The notes: a model not told the origin generated them from the letters alone. A stretch of 64,000 nt of DNA from Aphanomyces cochlioides (GCA_019828595.1 JAHQRK010000006.1:1426001-1490000), one strand, 5' to 3'. Counted from the stretch's first letter, positions 1 to 13,627 are shown. Program-made: numbers and translations.

Positions 1-1104
<1,104 letters not shown>

Positions 1105-1390
1105 CTCCGTTAATTCTTTAATTCTTCCTCATTAAATGCGGTTAAAACAATAAAAATTCAATTTCTCAAAATAAGATATCTATAGTTTCTCGTTAAAGGT
1201 ATGTAAAACTAGAGAAAACAACGCTCTATCAGAAACTCTGCATTTTGTTTCTCACAAGAGCAACAGCATGGGCTACACTGCATGACTAGAGGCTGAGCAT
1301 TCCGATAACTCATGCCAATTTCCTGTTGATGTGCAAACATTGTCAAATTTCTACAACTTGATTCGCTAATATTTCTCAAATAATAAATTT

Positions 1391-1460
1391 TGATTGGTCA
1401 AAGTAAAAACATAGTAAATTTTAATTGGTCAAATTAATATTGATTACACTTGATTGGATA
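1391..1460. promoter_or_regulatory. CCAAT-box cluster upstream of the TrpRS gene
   Basis: Three ATTGG pentamers (CCAAT on the minus strand, the strand of the gene) lie at 1393, 1424 and 1453 in AT-rich DNA about 290-350 bp before the start codon. The same pattern recurs before several other genes here. NF-Y binding is inferred from the motif only. Confidence 0.45.
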
Positions 1461-1750
1461 CGATTAATTAGAATATTTACTATTAATAGCAAGGAATTAA
1501 CCCGATTTTCCAACCACATAAACGTGATCTGTCATTGTGACAAGTTGACAAGAGCAAACTGACTGTGAGATGGCTTAAAAGTCGATGAGTTCATTTCTTG
1601 CTTGCAACACGCTATGCATCGATCCTCTCTCATCGTATAGATGTGTCTCTTCAGGGAAAAGCATGCATATTAGCCCTAAAACGCAATCTTTAACGGGATC
1701 TCTGTATGTTTAGCAACCAAGTTTGCACGATTGACAGTTCTCTGTGATGC

Positions 1751-1902
1751 CGGAAAAGTCAAGCCAACAATGACTACAAGGTGCCCTTGCTAGCCAAGGG
1801 CCAGCGCTTGGAAGAACCGTATGTCTTGGACTCCACATCCTTGGCGAGATTCCGCAATTTAGTCAAGCAAACCAGCCGTCCCCATGAACCATACAAACTT
1901 TA
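1751..1902 (+). pseudogene. Short coding-like relic, unrecognised
   Basis: An open stretch without a start codon, bounded by a TGA just upstream and a TAA at its end, gives a peptide of normal amino-acid composition (it contains KVPLLAKGQRLEEPYVLD). The DNA on both sides is non-coding in that frame. It looks like a surviving fragment of a gene or retroelement. I do not recognise the family. Confidence 0.2.
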
Positions 1903-3212
1903 AGATATCGCCAGACATGGATACCACATGGAGTCAGACTACACCAGATGGTCACCGAATAGATCCCCCGGACTTTGCGATGAAGCTGCTCCACCAAGCA
2001 ATTTGAGCAAACAGCATGTTCCACCCGACTCAACAAGACATTCGAACAGCGTGAGCCGCGCGGACCAACCAAAACAAGAACCGAGGATAGATAGACTTTG
2101 AATTCACTTTTCTTTTTGCCTCGCTTACCAATCCTGTGAGTTTGTGGCGTGGCCAGAAGCGTACCCAAGTCCAAGACAGCTTAGTGAGTTCCGCCGGCTG
2201 TCTCGTGAGAAGCCGACACCGATTGTTACCTTTCCTCATTGCCCTGCATCAACGTCAGCCGCAGCTTGACGTAGTACTTGGGCCACAGTACAACCTCCTC
2301 CGAAGTCTCACGCATACGCGAGTGTCCCTACGTGCCTCCAAGGAAGAATCCGACTCTAACTTTTTGCCCAACCTTGCCGTCCATCAACCTTGCTTGCTGC
2401 TCCGGGTGTCTGCGTTGATCTTGGTCCCACCTAAGATCCAGTCTATCGACAACCCCTTCTAATTATCTTGCGCCTACGACCTACATTCCCGTTCCCACAT
2501 CTCACTTTGTCTGGTGCCAAAGCGTTGCAATAGATCGAAACGGCAGGATTTAACAACGACACATGAGCTGTTTTGAAGCTAATATTCTTGGACAATTCCA
2601 TGCTTCCGATCGTTTCACCATGACGAGGTTTGGGCTGCAAGTGCACTCTTGGAACAGTCACTCAAAAATGGCTGGCTCCAACCAGAGATCTTCTACCTCC
2701 CAGTCAATACGAAGCCAAGTCAACACATGCAAATATGTAGCATGAATGCAGTTATTACCGTAGACTATCAATGCATTGGGATTCTTGCGAATGTGGCATG
2801 CAAAGATGACCAGCACGATCGAGATGAGCATCATGACGAGATCGGAAGCATGGTCATGCGTTTTAGACCTTGGTGGCTAATGGAACAGAAATCGAGTTGA
2901 TTAGCAGGTTGTAATCAGCTTGAACGCATGTGCAAGAGGAAGAGTATGCATCACATGGTCTAATCACAGCTTGCAAGTCGTGAATTCAACGTGGCCTTGA
3001 GGGACAAGCTCTGGATGGATCATGCATGTGAATTGTATATATTGATATCCTATGTAATTGTATACTTTTCTTAGATTATCTATTTGACAGGAACATCGTC
3101 AAATTTAATATTTTGAAGCATTGCGTTGTTGTGAGCGCGGAATCCAAGGCGCCGTCGCCGTGTGCTTTGGAAGTTCGTAGCTTGCTATAAATATATGATG
3201 TATTCTAAACTA

Positions 3213-4358
3213 TCATCCTGTCCCTTGGTGAATGTCATTCGCACGAGCGGCACTGCTGATCGAGTCGGCAATGCGCATCAAGCTGCCATCGAGCAAACTC
3301 GCACAACTCTCGCGGCCTTGGTCGCCTGAGCTCACCCGCGTCATTTGGCTCTCGCGGGGCTGGTTGCAGCCGTTAAGAGAGGCCACACATCCACTGCACA
3401 TGCGGACTTTGAGAGGACCACGAGCTAATGCGGCGACCTGGCGAGATGAGCACGACGAACAAACGATTTCGCCACATGTTCGGCAATGATGGCGTCGACG
3501 GAAGGTTGTGAAGTCGGCATGGCATTGATGACACTCGGAGCGGTAGTGGTCTTCAACCCACTGAGCTTGAGAAACGAGCGACTTGGTTGTCGATGATTTG
3601 AACGTCGAAATGGCCTCGGAAAGATTGCTTAGAGTTCGCCAGACGACACCTGTTGCCATGGAGCACAAAGATGCGTCAGGGGATGAGCAGCGGCAGGACA
3701 TCCGCAGAGATTGTGGTGAGAGCTCCTCAATGACGACACCAAAAGTCCACTCGGCGCAGGAAAAACGATGGGGTAACGACCGAGATGTTCGAGGCGTCAT
3801 GACGTAGACCAGAGTCCGCATGTGCACGACGGGAGGATGAAATATCTGAGCGGCGGTGTGCATGGTAAATCCTTTGTCCTTGCCGAGGAGCGCTTTGGAC
3901 TTGAAGGCACACCACATGGAGGTTGAGAAGAGTTCGCTTTGAGGAGCCATGGTCATGGAGGACGAAGATTCGATGGCCCCATCAACAAAGTCGGGACCGT
4001 GGAGGAGTTTCATGTTGGCTTTGAAGCTGGACGTCAAGCGGGGCGTGAAGAAAGCGCAAACTTCCGTGATAGACGCTGGGATATCTTGCACGCCATGGAG
4101 AGCAAACCCCCTTTCATGTGACTGTCCTTTCCACAGCTGAAGCGCATCGCCTTTGTCTTTGAGCTTGGTCCACTCGACTGCATATCTCCCGTCGCCAGTG
4201 CAGTCGTCGAGAAGTTGCGAAAGTCGAGTCGTCGCTTCAGCCGCAGCGACCGATTCGCTCACAGACGACACTTTGGAGTACGAGCTTTTGAACTTGCTGT
4301 CGCTCCCATGGGACTTGGCTGACATTTCGACGTCGGACGCTTGGGACACCCGCGTCAT
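3213..4358 (-). CDS. START-like plus FYVE zinc-finger protein
   Basis: A single-exon 381-residue protein. Residues about 1-50 are Ser-rich and low-complexity. Residues about 55-260 look like the START-type lipid-binding segment usually joined to FYVE domains in oomycetes, which is a weaker call. Residues about 276-326 are a clear FYVE finger: CHQCHADF, then RRRHHCRTCG (the R(R/K)HHCR phosphoinositide-binding motif), CSSC and a final CSGC. FYVE domains bind PI3P on endosomes, so a role in membrane traffic or lipid sensing is inferred. Oomycetes carry many such proteins. The upstream region holds two ATCCGGAT-type motifs about 100 bp before the start. No frame damage is seen. Confidence 0.88.
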   Translation of the reverse strand: MTRVSQASDVEMSAKSHGSDSKFKSSYSKVSSVSESVAAAEATTRLSQLLDDCTGDGRYAVEWTKLKDKGDALQLWKGQSHERGFALHGVQDIPASITEVCAFFTPRLTSSFKANMKLLHGPDFVDGAIESSSSMTMAPQSELFSTSMWCAFKSKALLGKDKGFTMHTAAQIFHPPVVHMRTLVYVMTPRTSRSLPHRFSCAEWTFGVVIEELSPQSLRMSCRCSSPDASLCSMATGVVWRTLSNLSEAISTFKSSTTKSLVSQAQWVEDHYRSECHQCHADFTTFRRRHHCRTCGEIVCSSCSSRQVAALARGPLKVRMCSGCVASLNGCNQPRESQMTRVSSGDQGRESCASLLDGSLMRIADSISSAARANDIHQGTG

Positions 4359-4459
4359 GATGAGCTGAATGCTCTCTAGCGAGGGCGAAATGCATCTTCG
4401 TTAGGCGCCATCTGACGGCTGTAGAGGAGCCTGCTCCTGAGTTCAAAAACAGCCATATA

Positions 4460-4485
4460 CCGGATAAAATAAACATTATCCGGAT
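4460..4485. promoter_or_regulatory. ATCCGGAT motif pair upstream of the FYVE gene
   Basis: CCGGAT at 4460-4465 and ATCCGGAT at 4478-4485 face each other across a short AT-rich spacer about 100-130 bp before the FYVE start codon. The same palindrome occurs at the FHA, eIF4B/CCR4-like and Ku70 promoters in this window. The factor is unknown. Confidence 0.4.
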
Positions 4486-5194
4486 TATGTAAGAATTTCT
4501 GCTGCACATTTTCGCTCAAAGCCGCAGAATTTCCTGCCTGAACGCCTCCGTTCAAGCACTAGAGGCTACAGCTTTACTGCGGCATGATATTTATGGGTCT
4601 TTTCCTCTCATATCGTCGAGATCTTCCGACTGAAAACCATACAAGAATGCATGTATTTTGTTGAATAACATTTTTAAAGAAAAGAAAATTGGAATTTTGA
4701 TTGGATATGTCCAAGATTGCATGAGATTCTCGACAGCCGATACGCATCTATCCATCAACGCAATAGGAGGATGCACCTAAATTTATGGCGGAGAGACCAG
4801 CTATACGCCACGGGCTTTCCAAAGTCATCCATGTCCAGCAAGTTAACGTTATGCGCAAATATTCCATTTTAATCAGTGGCCTATAAAATGATAGAGGCTC
4901 AATATAAAATCTCAAAGAATTCGACAAGTCACGAAGTGGATTCCCATGGACTTGAGCTGCATTCCTTCGTCCGAGGGCCGCAATGAACGTGTTTCCCATG
5001 CTCGTTGGATGAAAAGGCAGGGCGAGGGAGTCGTCTTTGCCTCATGGATGTATCGCGTGGACCAACGACATAAGGATTTCATTGACAAAAGGACTCTACC
5101 CAGATGAAATTCTGCAGTACAATATGAAAAGTATACAAATTTCAAGACGATGCATCGAGATTGGTCATTAAATATAGCCCATGCGGACTTTGCT
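4486..5194. other. Intergenic, no gene seen
   Basis: About 700 bp of AT-rich sequence between the unrecognised two-exon gene downstream and the FYVE gene promoter. Short frames are present but none resembles a protein, and no repeat stands out. Confidence 0.5.
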
Positions 5195-5934
5195 CTACGA
5201 CAAGAGGCGCGCGACTTGCATGCGCTCTCGCGTCTCCTTGACCATGTTTTGCTGTCGCTCTTTGATATATTCCTCGACGGTTTGCGACCGTGAGATTTGG
5301 ATCGCTTGGAGGTCTCTGCTCTGTTGATGGAGATCTTCAACCGTGTAGCCCGCGCGTCGAAGGAGGCAGACGCGGTCGCGGGGCGTGTACATCATAAGCT
5401 GGGATTGTTTGTCTTGAATGGACTTGGTCTCGACGTGGATTGCTGGGCCTTCGAGTCCAACAGCAGGGATGCTGTCGTGAGGCACAGACGTCGCGCCATA
5501 GCCGACTCGAAACGTGTATTCCGTCGTGATGGAGAACTCGACTCGTTTCAATGGCGCGGTGGCTTTTCGCTTGAGGCCACTGCGACGGACGGTGGCGTCG
5601 AGGAGAACACTCAAATCAGCGGGGGCGATTGGTTCCATACCAGCCAAAAGTGGAAATGACACGACCAGAGTTGAACCCCGCCTGGATGCTCGACGTGAGA
5701 CACTGACGTGGCTCAAACGATTGGACGAGTGCAATTTTTGGGTGGTTTTTTCCAAAACATTCCAGCCACGGTACAGTGCACTTTGCGAATCACCCATGTT
5801 GAAGCGATGAATGTCGCAGGTACGTCAAAGTGCACTCACGCTTGATCTTCATTCTCTCTTTCTCTCTTGATGGCGGACGATGGCATGACAACCAAAGCTT
5901 GGAGAAAAAACTTGTCGAGGTTTGAATGAGACAT
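5195..5934 (-). CDS. Unrecognised 226-residue protein, two exons
   Basis: Start at 5934 (MSHSNLDKFF), one intron at 5781-5839 (59 nt, GTGAGT donor), stop at 5195. The spliced length is an exact multiple of three and the frame runs cleanly across the junction (EDQA joined to ALYRGWNV). The N-terminal exon is short. The second exon is basic, with a middle section of alternating beta-like character and a charged, helical C-terminus that may form a coiled coil (around QTVEEYIKERQQN). I recognise no domain and assign no function. It lies on the same strand as the large IQ-repeat gene upstream. An additional upstream exon within 5942-6154 is possible. Confidence 0.6.
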
Positions 5935-5941
5935 GGCTGGA

Positions 5942-6399
5942 CTAGATTGGCGTGGATTCGTTGAAGTGCCGTCGAGCGACAATATGGTCAGCAACAATGG
6001 CCAGCATGCGACGTGGGAAAGTGAATCCACCACATGCTACCAACGTTGGATACGTCGACTTTGCTCCATCGTGTTCTAGCCAGCCATCCGTCATAAACAT
6101 GGCAGACTGTCGTGGGACAGAGGATTCACCGCTGTTTTCTCGCATACGAAGCACAGGTGTATCATCTTGCCTCTTCGCGGGATGGACTGGCTGCGCTCAG
6201 CGATTTGTGGCTTCAAAAATACTTCGGAGTATTCACTTGATTCCACCACGACCGAAAATGCGTTGGACTTTGTCGCTGCGAAAGAAGGTGAAAGATTGTA
6301 ACTTACGTGTTGATACTCTGCTGTGTCATCACCCGCCACGTGATGACATCCCTTTCCCCGCAGAGGAATCAAGGGTCTGTTGTCCTGATTTGAATGTTT
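5942..6399 (-). other. Unresolved coding-like stretch between two genes
   Basis: The minus strand holds two short open frames (5942-6154 and 6091-6372) with protein-like composition and a strong donor (GTAAGT) between them. No joining that I tried gives a long frame into either neighbour. One possible splice from the IQ-repeat gene (about 80 nt intron from the GTGAAA at its stop) would add a short tail ending in FGRGGIK. It may hold a small separate gene or the last exons of the IQ gene. Confidence 0.25.
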
Positions 6400-9300
6400 T
6401 CACCTGTCGTCTTGATCGTTTGTTGTCTTGGCGTTTGGATCAACGAGATTCCACAACACTGCCAACGCATCCTTTGATGTCATATCGGCTGTCTCGTCGA
6501 GGATTTCTTTCTTCTCGGCTGTTCGCAACGAGCAAAACTTGAGCACAGCTTTTTCCCACTTCGCACTGTCGTCTCCAGCAGCCTCGTTGGCACGAGAGAG
6601 GAGCTGCACAGTGGAACGCAAGCTGTCGGTGTTTAGCTCCTTGACGAGATCACGAGCTTTCTTCCCCACGCGGGGGTGGCTCCATAAACTATCATGCCAG
6701 AAAAGAGCCTCGTGAATGGCTTGGACGTGTTGGCCGTCAAAGGCCGCATCGACACTGTCTCGCCTATTCCGAGTGTTTGAACATATTTAAGTGACATGCA
6801 GCCTACCGAGCCCCAGCTCCACGATCAGAGCGTGAGTGGAGCTTGATTATCTTGTCACGGGCCTCTTGAATTTGAGCCTGCAGGTCTTCTTGTTCAGCTG
6901 GCTCCATCGTTTCCAAGGCTGCAAGGCTTTTGGGTTTAACGCCAGACTTGGCTGCAGGACAAAGAATGAGGTTCACAAGGTGATGTCCACTTACCATTCG
7001 AGACGACGTTCCACCAGGTGGTCTTGCCGGTGGCATCATCTCTTTGCTCAATCCACGCATATTCCTCCAGCTCTTTGAACTCGGTTCGGTGATGGAGGAG
7101 TTTAATTGCGAGTCGCTTTTGTTCGACTCGGCCAAGTAGATTCAATTGTAACTTGTGGGCCGCCGTTCCAACTTTTTGAGCCACCAGAGCAACTTTGGAA
7201 GGGGACGGGGTCTCTTCGAGGGGCTTAATGTGCATCAGCGGTAAGGTGATCGATTTGTTTGCTTCCGTGACATGCACCATGACCACACCCGAGGAAGCAA
7301 CTTGGTTCGTGGAAACCTAGAACGCGGCTCAGCGTCAACAATTTTCACTTGGGTAGTCGACGTACGATTGTTGCGCGAAAGGACTTGAATTCACCCTGCA
7401 AAATTTCTACTGGGGCGTTGTAGAAGCACCATGGAGGAACGCCTGGAGAGAATCCTGAACCAACTGGATTGAGTTGTGCATACCTTTTGTGTAATCGTAA
7501 GTTGCCAAGCCCAAAGCAGTCGTGATCTGCTCCTTGCGCTGTAGAATCGACTCAACTTCTTCGGCTGTGTCCGAGGCAAGAATAGGAGCAAAACCTACAG
7601 CCTTGCGCAGTTTGTACGTGAAAGCACTTCGAATAACGTCGTCTTTCAAACGTTGCTGCATCATGCGATTCGTATATCGTATCTACAAGTCAATGAGTGG
7701 TGCGGATGCCTTGAGGCACAAACCGTCTTCATGTATGATTTACCAGCGATGCGGTCGCGCATGCCTAGAGGGATTTAATCATACAAATTGCACAAGATAT
7801 TGTCACCTCGATAAGCGGTTTGAATAATAATCGCAGCAACTTCTTGCTTTTGCAGTTCAAGTTGTTGCACTTCCCGAGAAACTTCTTGATCATGAACAGC
7901 CTCAGCTTCGAGTAGTTCCTTGTCGCGTAGACGTCGATCTTGCGCTGCCTTTGCTTCCAGAGGTAAGTAACTCACAGCCTGCATCTCATGGTTTTGGCGC
8001 TGACCCTTTCGATGAAATGCAGAGAAATCCTTCCCAAATGTGATGGTGCAGACCACGAGAAGGAAGGTACCTTCTTGCAAAAGAAATCCGTGCAAGTCGT
8101 ACACTGCCATCGCCCCACTTTATCTCCACATTCGACACAAAGTGTCACAAGTGCGACGAAAGTATGGTTAAAATTCTTGTTTTTGTGGAAATGGGTATAG
8201 CATGTATCACAGTAAGGCACATGACCGTCTTGACACTACACTTGAATGAGAAACAACGTTCAAGGGATTGCTTTATACCTGGTTGCACGTTCTCGAGGCT
8301 GTTTGCTTGGAACACAATGAGCACATGAAGATGGGTAATGAAGCATGATCTGCAAAGGCTTTGCGTTTGTGATCCCGTTCAAAGCAGTAGCTGCATATGG
8401 CCTCTTCACATTCCTAAATTGGATGAAATTGCAATCTCAAGTTCACTACGCACCAAGCAATACAGAGTTGCCAGATCTGCTGGTTTTGTCTCGTGACGTA
8501 AGCCTAGAAGAAACGCATTAAGCTGGAAGTAGGTAGAGCCACTGACAATAAACGAGGTACTCTTCGCCCGGTGGAGGCATTTTAATCGACACTGACGGAG
8601 AAAGCTCTCCTAGGATTGCTGGCCGGCCATATGTAGTGGTATTTGTGATCAAATTTTTGTAGGATCGAGCTCCGCTCTTCCAGTCGACATATTCGACGAA
8701 TGCATCGCACACTATTGACTTAAATTTCAATTTAGCCATGCGTTGACGCCATTTCTTTTGGAGCAGCGTCGCCGCTCGTTCTTCTTCTTCAAGGCGACGC
8801 ATCATTATGTAGCGTTTCTAGAATTATCGTTTTGCAAGACAAGGTTGATAAAAGTTTACCACAAATTCTTGATGGTGCATTTGGTGTTGATGGTGTCTAA
8901 ACATGGTTTGAAGTACGTGGGCAGCCCAGTTACTCCTTTCCATTGCCCATTGAGTCAGCTTGAGGCGATATTGCTCGCCAAATTTGGACACAAGCAGTAA
9001 TTGTTGCACAAAGAAGAGAAAGCGCTGGTCCATCGTATAGTGCACCGGTGCTTTATCGGGATATCGTAGGGTTAGCAAGTATGTCATAGCTTTCTGAAAG
9101 CCTGCAAAGCCTTAGTCTGATACACATGTCAAGAAATAACCTGAGTAGGGAATCGTGCGGCACTTTGGAGACTTGAATTTTGCAAAACCAATGTCAACGT
9201 TTTGCAAAGGACATAGGCTTTTGTGCAGCATGCCTGGGATTTCCTTTAGGAATCGAGAGAAGCGGATATTATCTAAGACAGAGTTCAACCAAGAACCAAC

Positions 9301-12270
9301 TATGTAGAGTTAATTGTACCTATTTCTGTGGCATCCATCGAATTGCCATAGCGACATAAATCCAGGAAAAGGACTTGCCACAGTCCAAAAGCGCCACTTG
9401 AGCTCCATTGGCCGGTAGTAGGATCACGTTTATAAAGCCTTCTCATCACTTGGACCGAATGGTTAGGCTTGCCATCAAATGGATATTGCAAACTGAGTTG
9501 AAGCAATTGAGCTTCGATGCTTCCCAATGTGCGCGACACAAAGTTGACTTGACCAGCAATTTTTGTTTCCAAAATGACATGATGTGCTTGTACTCGACGC
9601 CAGTACGCTTGTCGATAAATGTACATTCGTCCAATGGATTGTATTTTAACTGCAGCTCTGCGGCGTTTTCGAAACAAGACGAATTCCTTTCTACAATTCA
9701 CCCATCAAACATACATGTTGCAGCAAAGTGAATACTTGTTGATCCACCGCTTTTGGATGAGGATTGCGGCTTTAATGTAGGCTTGCATAAGAGCAATATC
9801 CCGCCGGGCTTTTCGATTGCGAAATAATCGCTGGATTGATGTCACGTAGCGAATAAGCCGTGTGTGCCAAAACAATTTCCGACCGAGCATGCCACGGACA
9901 ATTCGTTGTATAGTCATAGCAGCAGCTATTTTCGTTAGCGATTGCATTGAGATGTGAAATACCTTTTTGCAGCCGATTAACACGTCGTCTTTCAAGTTCT
10001 CGCTCCTTTGCGAACTGCCGTTTGAGCCGTCGTCGAGTCTTGAAGCCCCTCCATCCACCTTGAATACAAAGTGCTGCCCGTTCAGGCGTCATTTGAAACA
10101 AATGAGGCCGAGTTTGGATTGTCTTCGCTGCGTCTTGAACAGTCATCCAGATTTTCGTAGCTTGACTGGCATTCTCCTTCGCTTTCTGTCGCCGCTTCTT
10201 CTCTCGTCGTATTTCTTTCTTAATTGCAAGCCGCTTTTTCTTCGCATCGGCACGCTTTGCCAAAGATTCGCGTCGTAGCTTCCGACTATACATATATATA
10301 ATTTCAGCTTGAATCCCAAATTACGCGAATTACCCGTGATAGCATCGGTAGGCATATTGAATTTTGACTGCAGCCTTTGTGTATTTTGCCTCCATGTTTC
10401 GTCGAAGCCTCTTTGCCAAAAACATTCGAGCGATACTTTGGACTTTCACCGCTGCCTTGACTTTTTTTGCATGACACCGTCGCATCGCACCAAACTTGGC
10501 TTTTCTTGCGGCCCTCCGCCGACGGACATTGCGTTGCACGACCAAAGCGGCCCCAATTAACCGCATCTTGTGAGATTTTTCTTCCAAGACAGCTTCAATC
10601 GCTTTGGCTCTCAATGCCACAGCTCGTAATTTTCTTAACAAGCGAACCTAGTCATGGATACGTATAAACTCCGGCGTTATTGTACCTTTGCACGAGCTAA
10701 ATATTCCCTAGTGCACGTTTGAATCCGCACTGCAGCTCTCCTACATCGCTGGTGCTCGAGAAAACGAGCAAATCGCGCCCACATAGCTCTCCGAGACCGC
10801 ACAAAACGTTGAATGTGCTGAGCTGCCTGATTGCGTTGCCGCTCCTTGTATGCAACACATGCCGCAGCATAGCTAATTTGAAGGAAACGATGAAATCTGA
10901 GCTAGGAAGGTCCGAATGTACCGTCGTATTGATCTTGCGATGCATTTGGCTGCATACTCTCTCTTGGATGCAATGCGTCGTAAAAGATATTGCTCCCGCT
11001 CGTGTTGTCTCCGGCGAATTTCCCGACGAGCATTTGCTTCGCACCGGGCTCGAAACTGGCGCCAGGCACATTGAATCTTGAGTGCAGAACGACTCTCTTC
11101 TTCCGTTCTAGCTTGGACGCAAAAGTCTCGCCACATTTTCCAAGCTGTGCGACATTGGTTACTTGAGAGGCGGCGAAGCGCGCCAGTGACCATTTGCATT
11201 GCTTTTTCAATGTGCATTGAAGCAAAGCCGCCTCGACCATGGGCATAAATCAGTTCGAGAGGCACCTGCAATGTCCTTTAGCGAGGTAAGAAATTGACTC
11301 TTACCCATTGCTTTATGGCGTCAATTGATGACACAACAGCTCGCGTAGCGTCGGATTTGGCAATTGCCACATCATACGATTGTTGGATCGTATTTTGATG
11401 ATCTCGAGCCACAGTTTTATTGCGATAGTGTGCTCTACTTTGTCGAGGTAGAGGGGGAAATGCTATGTCTGTGTCTTCTTGAGACATGGGAGTCCATTCG
11501 TCTTGCAAGAGGCGAACATTGACATCTCCTTTCTTCATGAACTTTAATTCTGTGGTTGGTGGAATGACCCTCTTCACTGGTTTGATGGATTCAGGAGGTC
11601 GTGAATCGGGGATTTGTTTGGTCGAGTAAATTGCTGCCCGCCTCGGCGTTTTCGTAGGACTCTTCGCACGTCGGTGGAGCATCCCATAGAGTGAATTCGG
11701 TCTTGTAAGATTTTCTATCGCATGAACTTTCTTTGCCATGGCGTCGTCTGCGATGTTTTCAAGCTGATTGATGGCTATCAAATCACTTTCTCGTGGTGGA
11801 GGGAGTCGAGAGATATGCTGTCTCGTTCGAGGAGTAACTACGTGGATAATTGGAAGCTTTAGGGTAGGGTTTGTCGCCTGTGGCTGTTGTGACCTTGGAT
11901 CTAATCCTGCAGGTCGTGGTTGAGCTTCTGGTTGTTTGATTTGATTCACAGTATCTTGGTCTCGTTGCATGGGTGAGACATTAAGTTCCTGCAGCATTTC
12001 ACGCACCATATCTGGCTGATCCAAGTATTCGCTCAAGGATGGTATCGTGGATGTAAGGGCTGGAAATGGAGTGGACGATGGAGTTCGCGCGCGTTTTTGT
12101 GGTTTTCTTGCACGAAATGCGTTGTCAAACGATTCTAAGCGCTTCGTCGATCTCTTGAGCACATTACCCCATAAGACCGGATTATACTTCTCACAGCGCT
12201 GTATATCCAGCGCCAACTTTGTGAAGTTCCCCAGATGAGACTCCCGATCATGTTGGACTTGCCGCTTCAT
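6400..12270 (-). CDS. Multi-exon IQ-repeat protein with p25-alpha, B-box and WW segments
   Basis: A very large protein read through many short introns, for example 11266-11304 and about 10873-10922, with consistent phases. From the N-terminus: a Pro-rich disordered region (MKRQVQHDRE...); about a dozen IQ motifs (AALKIQCAWRQFRAR, AAVKVQSIARMFLAKR, AALCIQGGWRGFKTRR, AAMTIQRIVRGMLGRK and others); a p25-alpha/TPPP-like segment (NVDIGFAKFKSPKCRTIPYS, about 9.1-9.3 kb); further IQ motifs; three Cys/His clusters resembling B-boxes (ECEEAICSYC; CDTCYTHFH; CVECGDKVG...CTTCTDFFC, about 7.97-8.45 kb); a coiled coil; a WW-like motif (EYAWIEQRDDATGKTTWW, about 7.05 kb); and a helical C-terminus. IQ motifs bind calmodulin or myosin-type light chains and p25-alpha binds tubulin, so a microtubule or flagellar role is inferred. 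The end at 6400 is uncertain; 6803 is an alternative stop if the last intron is wrong. Confidence 0.75.
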
Positions 12271-12309
12271 CCGATGAATTTGAAAATGATCAAAGAGTCA
12301 CGCATTTCA

Positions 12310-12520
12310 ATTGGCTAATAAATGAGACTTATTTGCCAAATAAATGAAGACTAAGCCAATCAAACTGCATTATGATCAGCCGTGCAATTCTGATTGGCAT
12401 TTTGAAAATCATTCGACCAATCAGGCACACATATAAAAGGAGACTAAAATCAGATAGTACTCATTAAATCTAATTCGCCCAATCAGACGACGCTCCTTAG
12501 TAATCCGACTTCTTGATTGG
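12310..12520. promoter_or_regulatory. CCAAT-box cluster between the IQ gene start and P0
   Basis: At least six CCAAT/ATTGG pentamers occur in about 200 bp, in both orientations (near 12310, 12356, 12393, 12418, 12478 and 12513). They lie directly upstream of the IQ-repeat gene start at 12270 and behind the P0 3' end at 12671, so they should belong to the IQ gene. Confidence 0.5.
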
Positions 12521-12670
12521 CTCATTGTTCTATCCTCAGCGAATCAGAATTCAGCCAGAAAGGAGACAAAAGGGAAAAATGACAAAGACACCTGGAAGAT
12601 GTTTGTCATTAGTTAAAACACCTCCAGACAGGTGACGTGCCTGCCAAGCTCAAGAGTGGGGTAGTCACGT

Positions 12671-13627
12671 TTAGTAGTCAGAGCTGCCGAACATGTCACC
12701 GGCACCGACATCGGCTTCTTCTTCTTCTTCTTCCTTGGCGGCTTCAGCAGCAGCAGGGGCAGCACCACCAGCAGGGGCAGCAGGGCCAGCAGCAGCGGCG
12801 AAAGCGGAAGGATCAGCCAAGTAAGCCTTGAAAGGATCGGCCTTTTCGAACGAGAAGTTCTCCAATTCGACGGCAATGGCGACCAAGGACTTGAAGGCGT
12901 TGGCCAACGAGTGAGGGATCGAGGCCAAAGTAGGGAAGCCCAAAGCCAACGAGAAGGCAGCAACGTTGCGGAGACCACCAGCGAACTTTTCGACCAAGTT
13001 TTCTTCGGTCAAGTCCAAGACAGCAGGGTCGAAAATGGAACCGTTGTCGTAGACGGTTTGGATGACCAAACCGTACGAGAAAGGACGGATGTTCAACTTT
13101 TGGAGCAACACGGCTTCGGAGTTACCGACCTTTTCACCCTTCTTGGTCAACAAGACATCGGACACGATTTCAATTTGACCCTTTTGAATCTTGGTACCAA
13201 TTTGCAAAGCTTGGAAAAAGGAGGTTTGACCGGGGTCGCAACCAGTAGGACCAGCAGGGCACCACACATCGATAGGGGCAATAGCACCGACACGAGCAGG
13301 GGCAGGGACCTTGTTGGCTTCCAAAGCTTCACGGACCTTGTTCAAGTCTTCGTTGGTGAAGACGAAACCAACGTTGCCCTTCAACAAAGGAATCATGGTT
13401 TCCAAAGGATGGCCAGGGTTCTTCTTGACGTAGTTGGAGAAGACCTTGCGGATCATGGTGTTCTTGCCCATCAAGACTTCAGCCTTGCCGCGCAAAGCGA
13501 TACGGATTTGTTGGATTTGGTTCGAGCCAACGTTGTCGACACCGACGATGAAGATCTTGTTGTAGGTGTCCAACAAGTTTTCCAACTTGGTGAAGTATTC
13601 GGCCTTGCGTTCCATAGAGATACCCAT
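12671..13627 (-). CDS. RPLP0: 60S acidic ribosomal protein P0 (uL10)
   Basis: A 318-residue single-exon protein, the normal length for P0. The N-terminal L10 domain starts [20 protein letters not shown] and carries the rRNA-binding region ([10 protein letters not shown]). The middle holds the P0-specific insertion, and the C-terminus ends in the Ala-rich hinge, the acidic run [13 protein letters not shown] and the conserved MFGSSDY tail contacted by elongation factors. P0 anchors P1/P2 dimers as the ribosomal stalk. The start could be [11 protein letters not shown] (13627) or the internal Met three codons on; I keep the first. It diverges from the uS19 gene about 1 kb away. Confidence 0.97.
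   Translation of the reverse strand: MGISMERKAEYFTKLENLLDTYNKIFIVGVDNVGSNQIQQIRIALRGKAEVLMGKNTMIRKVFSNYVKKNPGHPLETMIPLLKGNVGFVFTNEDLNKVREALEANKVPAPARVGAIAPIDVWCPAGPTGCDPGQTSFFQALQIGTKIQKGQIEIVSDVLLTKKGEKVGNSEAVLLQKLNIRPFSYGLVIQTVYDNGSIFDPAVLDLTEENLVEKFAGGLRNVAAFSLALGFPTLASIPHSLANAFKSLVAIAVELENFSFEKADPFKAYLADPSAFAAAAGPAAPAGGAAPAAAEAAKEEEEEEADVGAGDMFGSSDY

Larger units (their letters stand above)
1105..3212. other. Gene-poor intergenic region
   Basis: About 2.1 kb with no open frame that resembles a known protein on either strand. It holds the CCAAT cluster at 1391-1460, a short coding-like relic at about 1751-1902, and a GC-richer patch (about 2130-2460) whose frames are interrupted. The GC-rich patch may be decayed coding sequence, but I cannot name a source. 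The remainder is AT-rich and featureless to my reading. Confidence 0.5.

Noticed and set aside
2136..2462. 108-codon plus-strand frame as a gene
   Set aside because: No known motif, no plausible promoter or splice partner, and the adjacent frames are equally open for part of the length.
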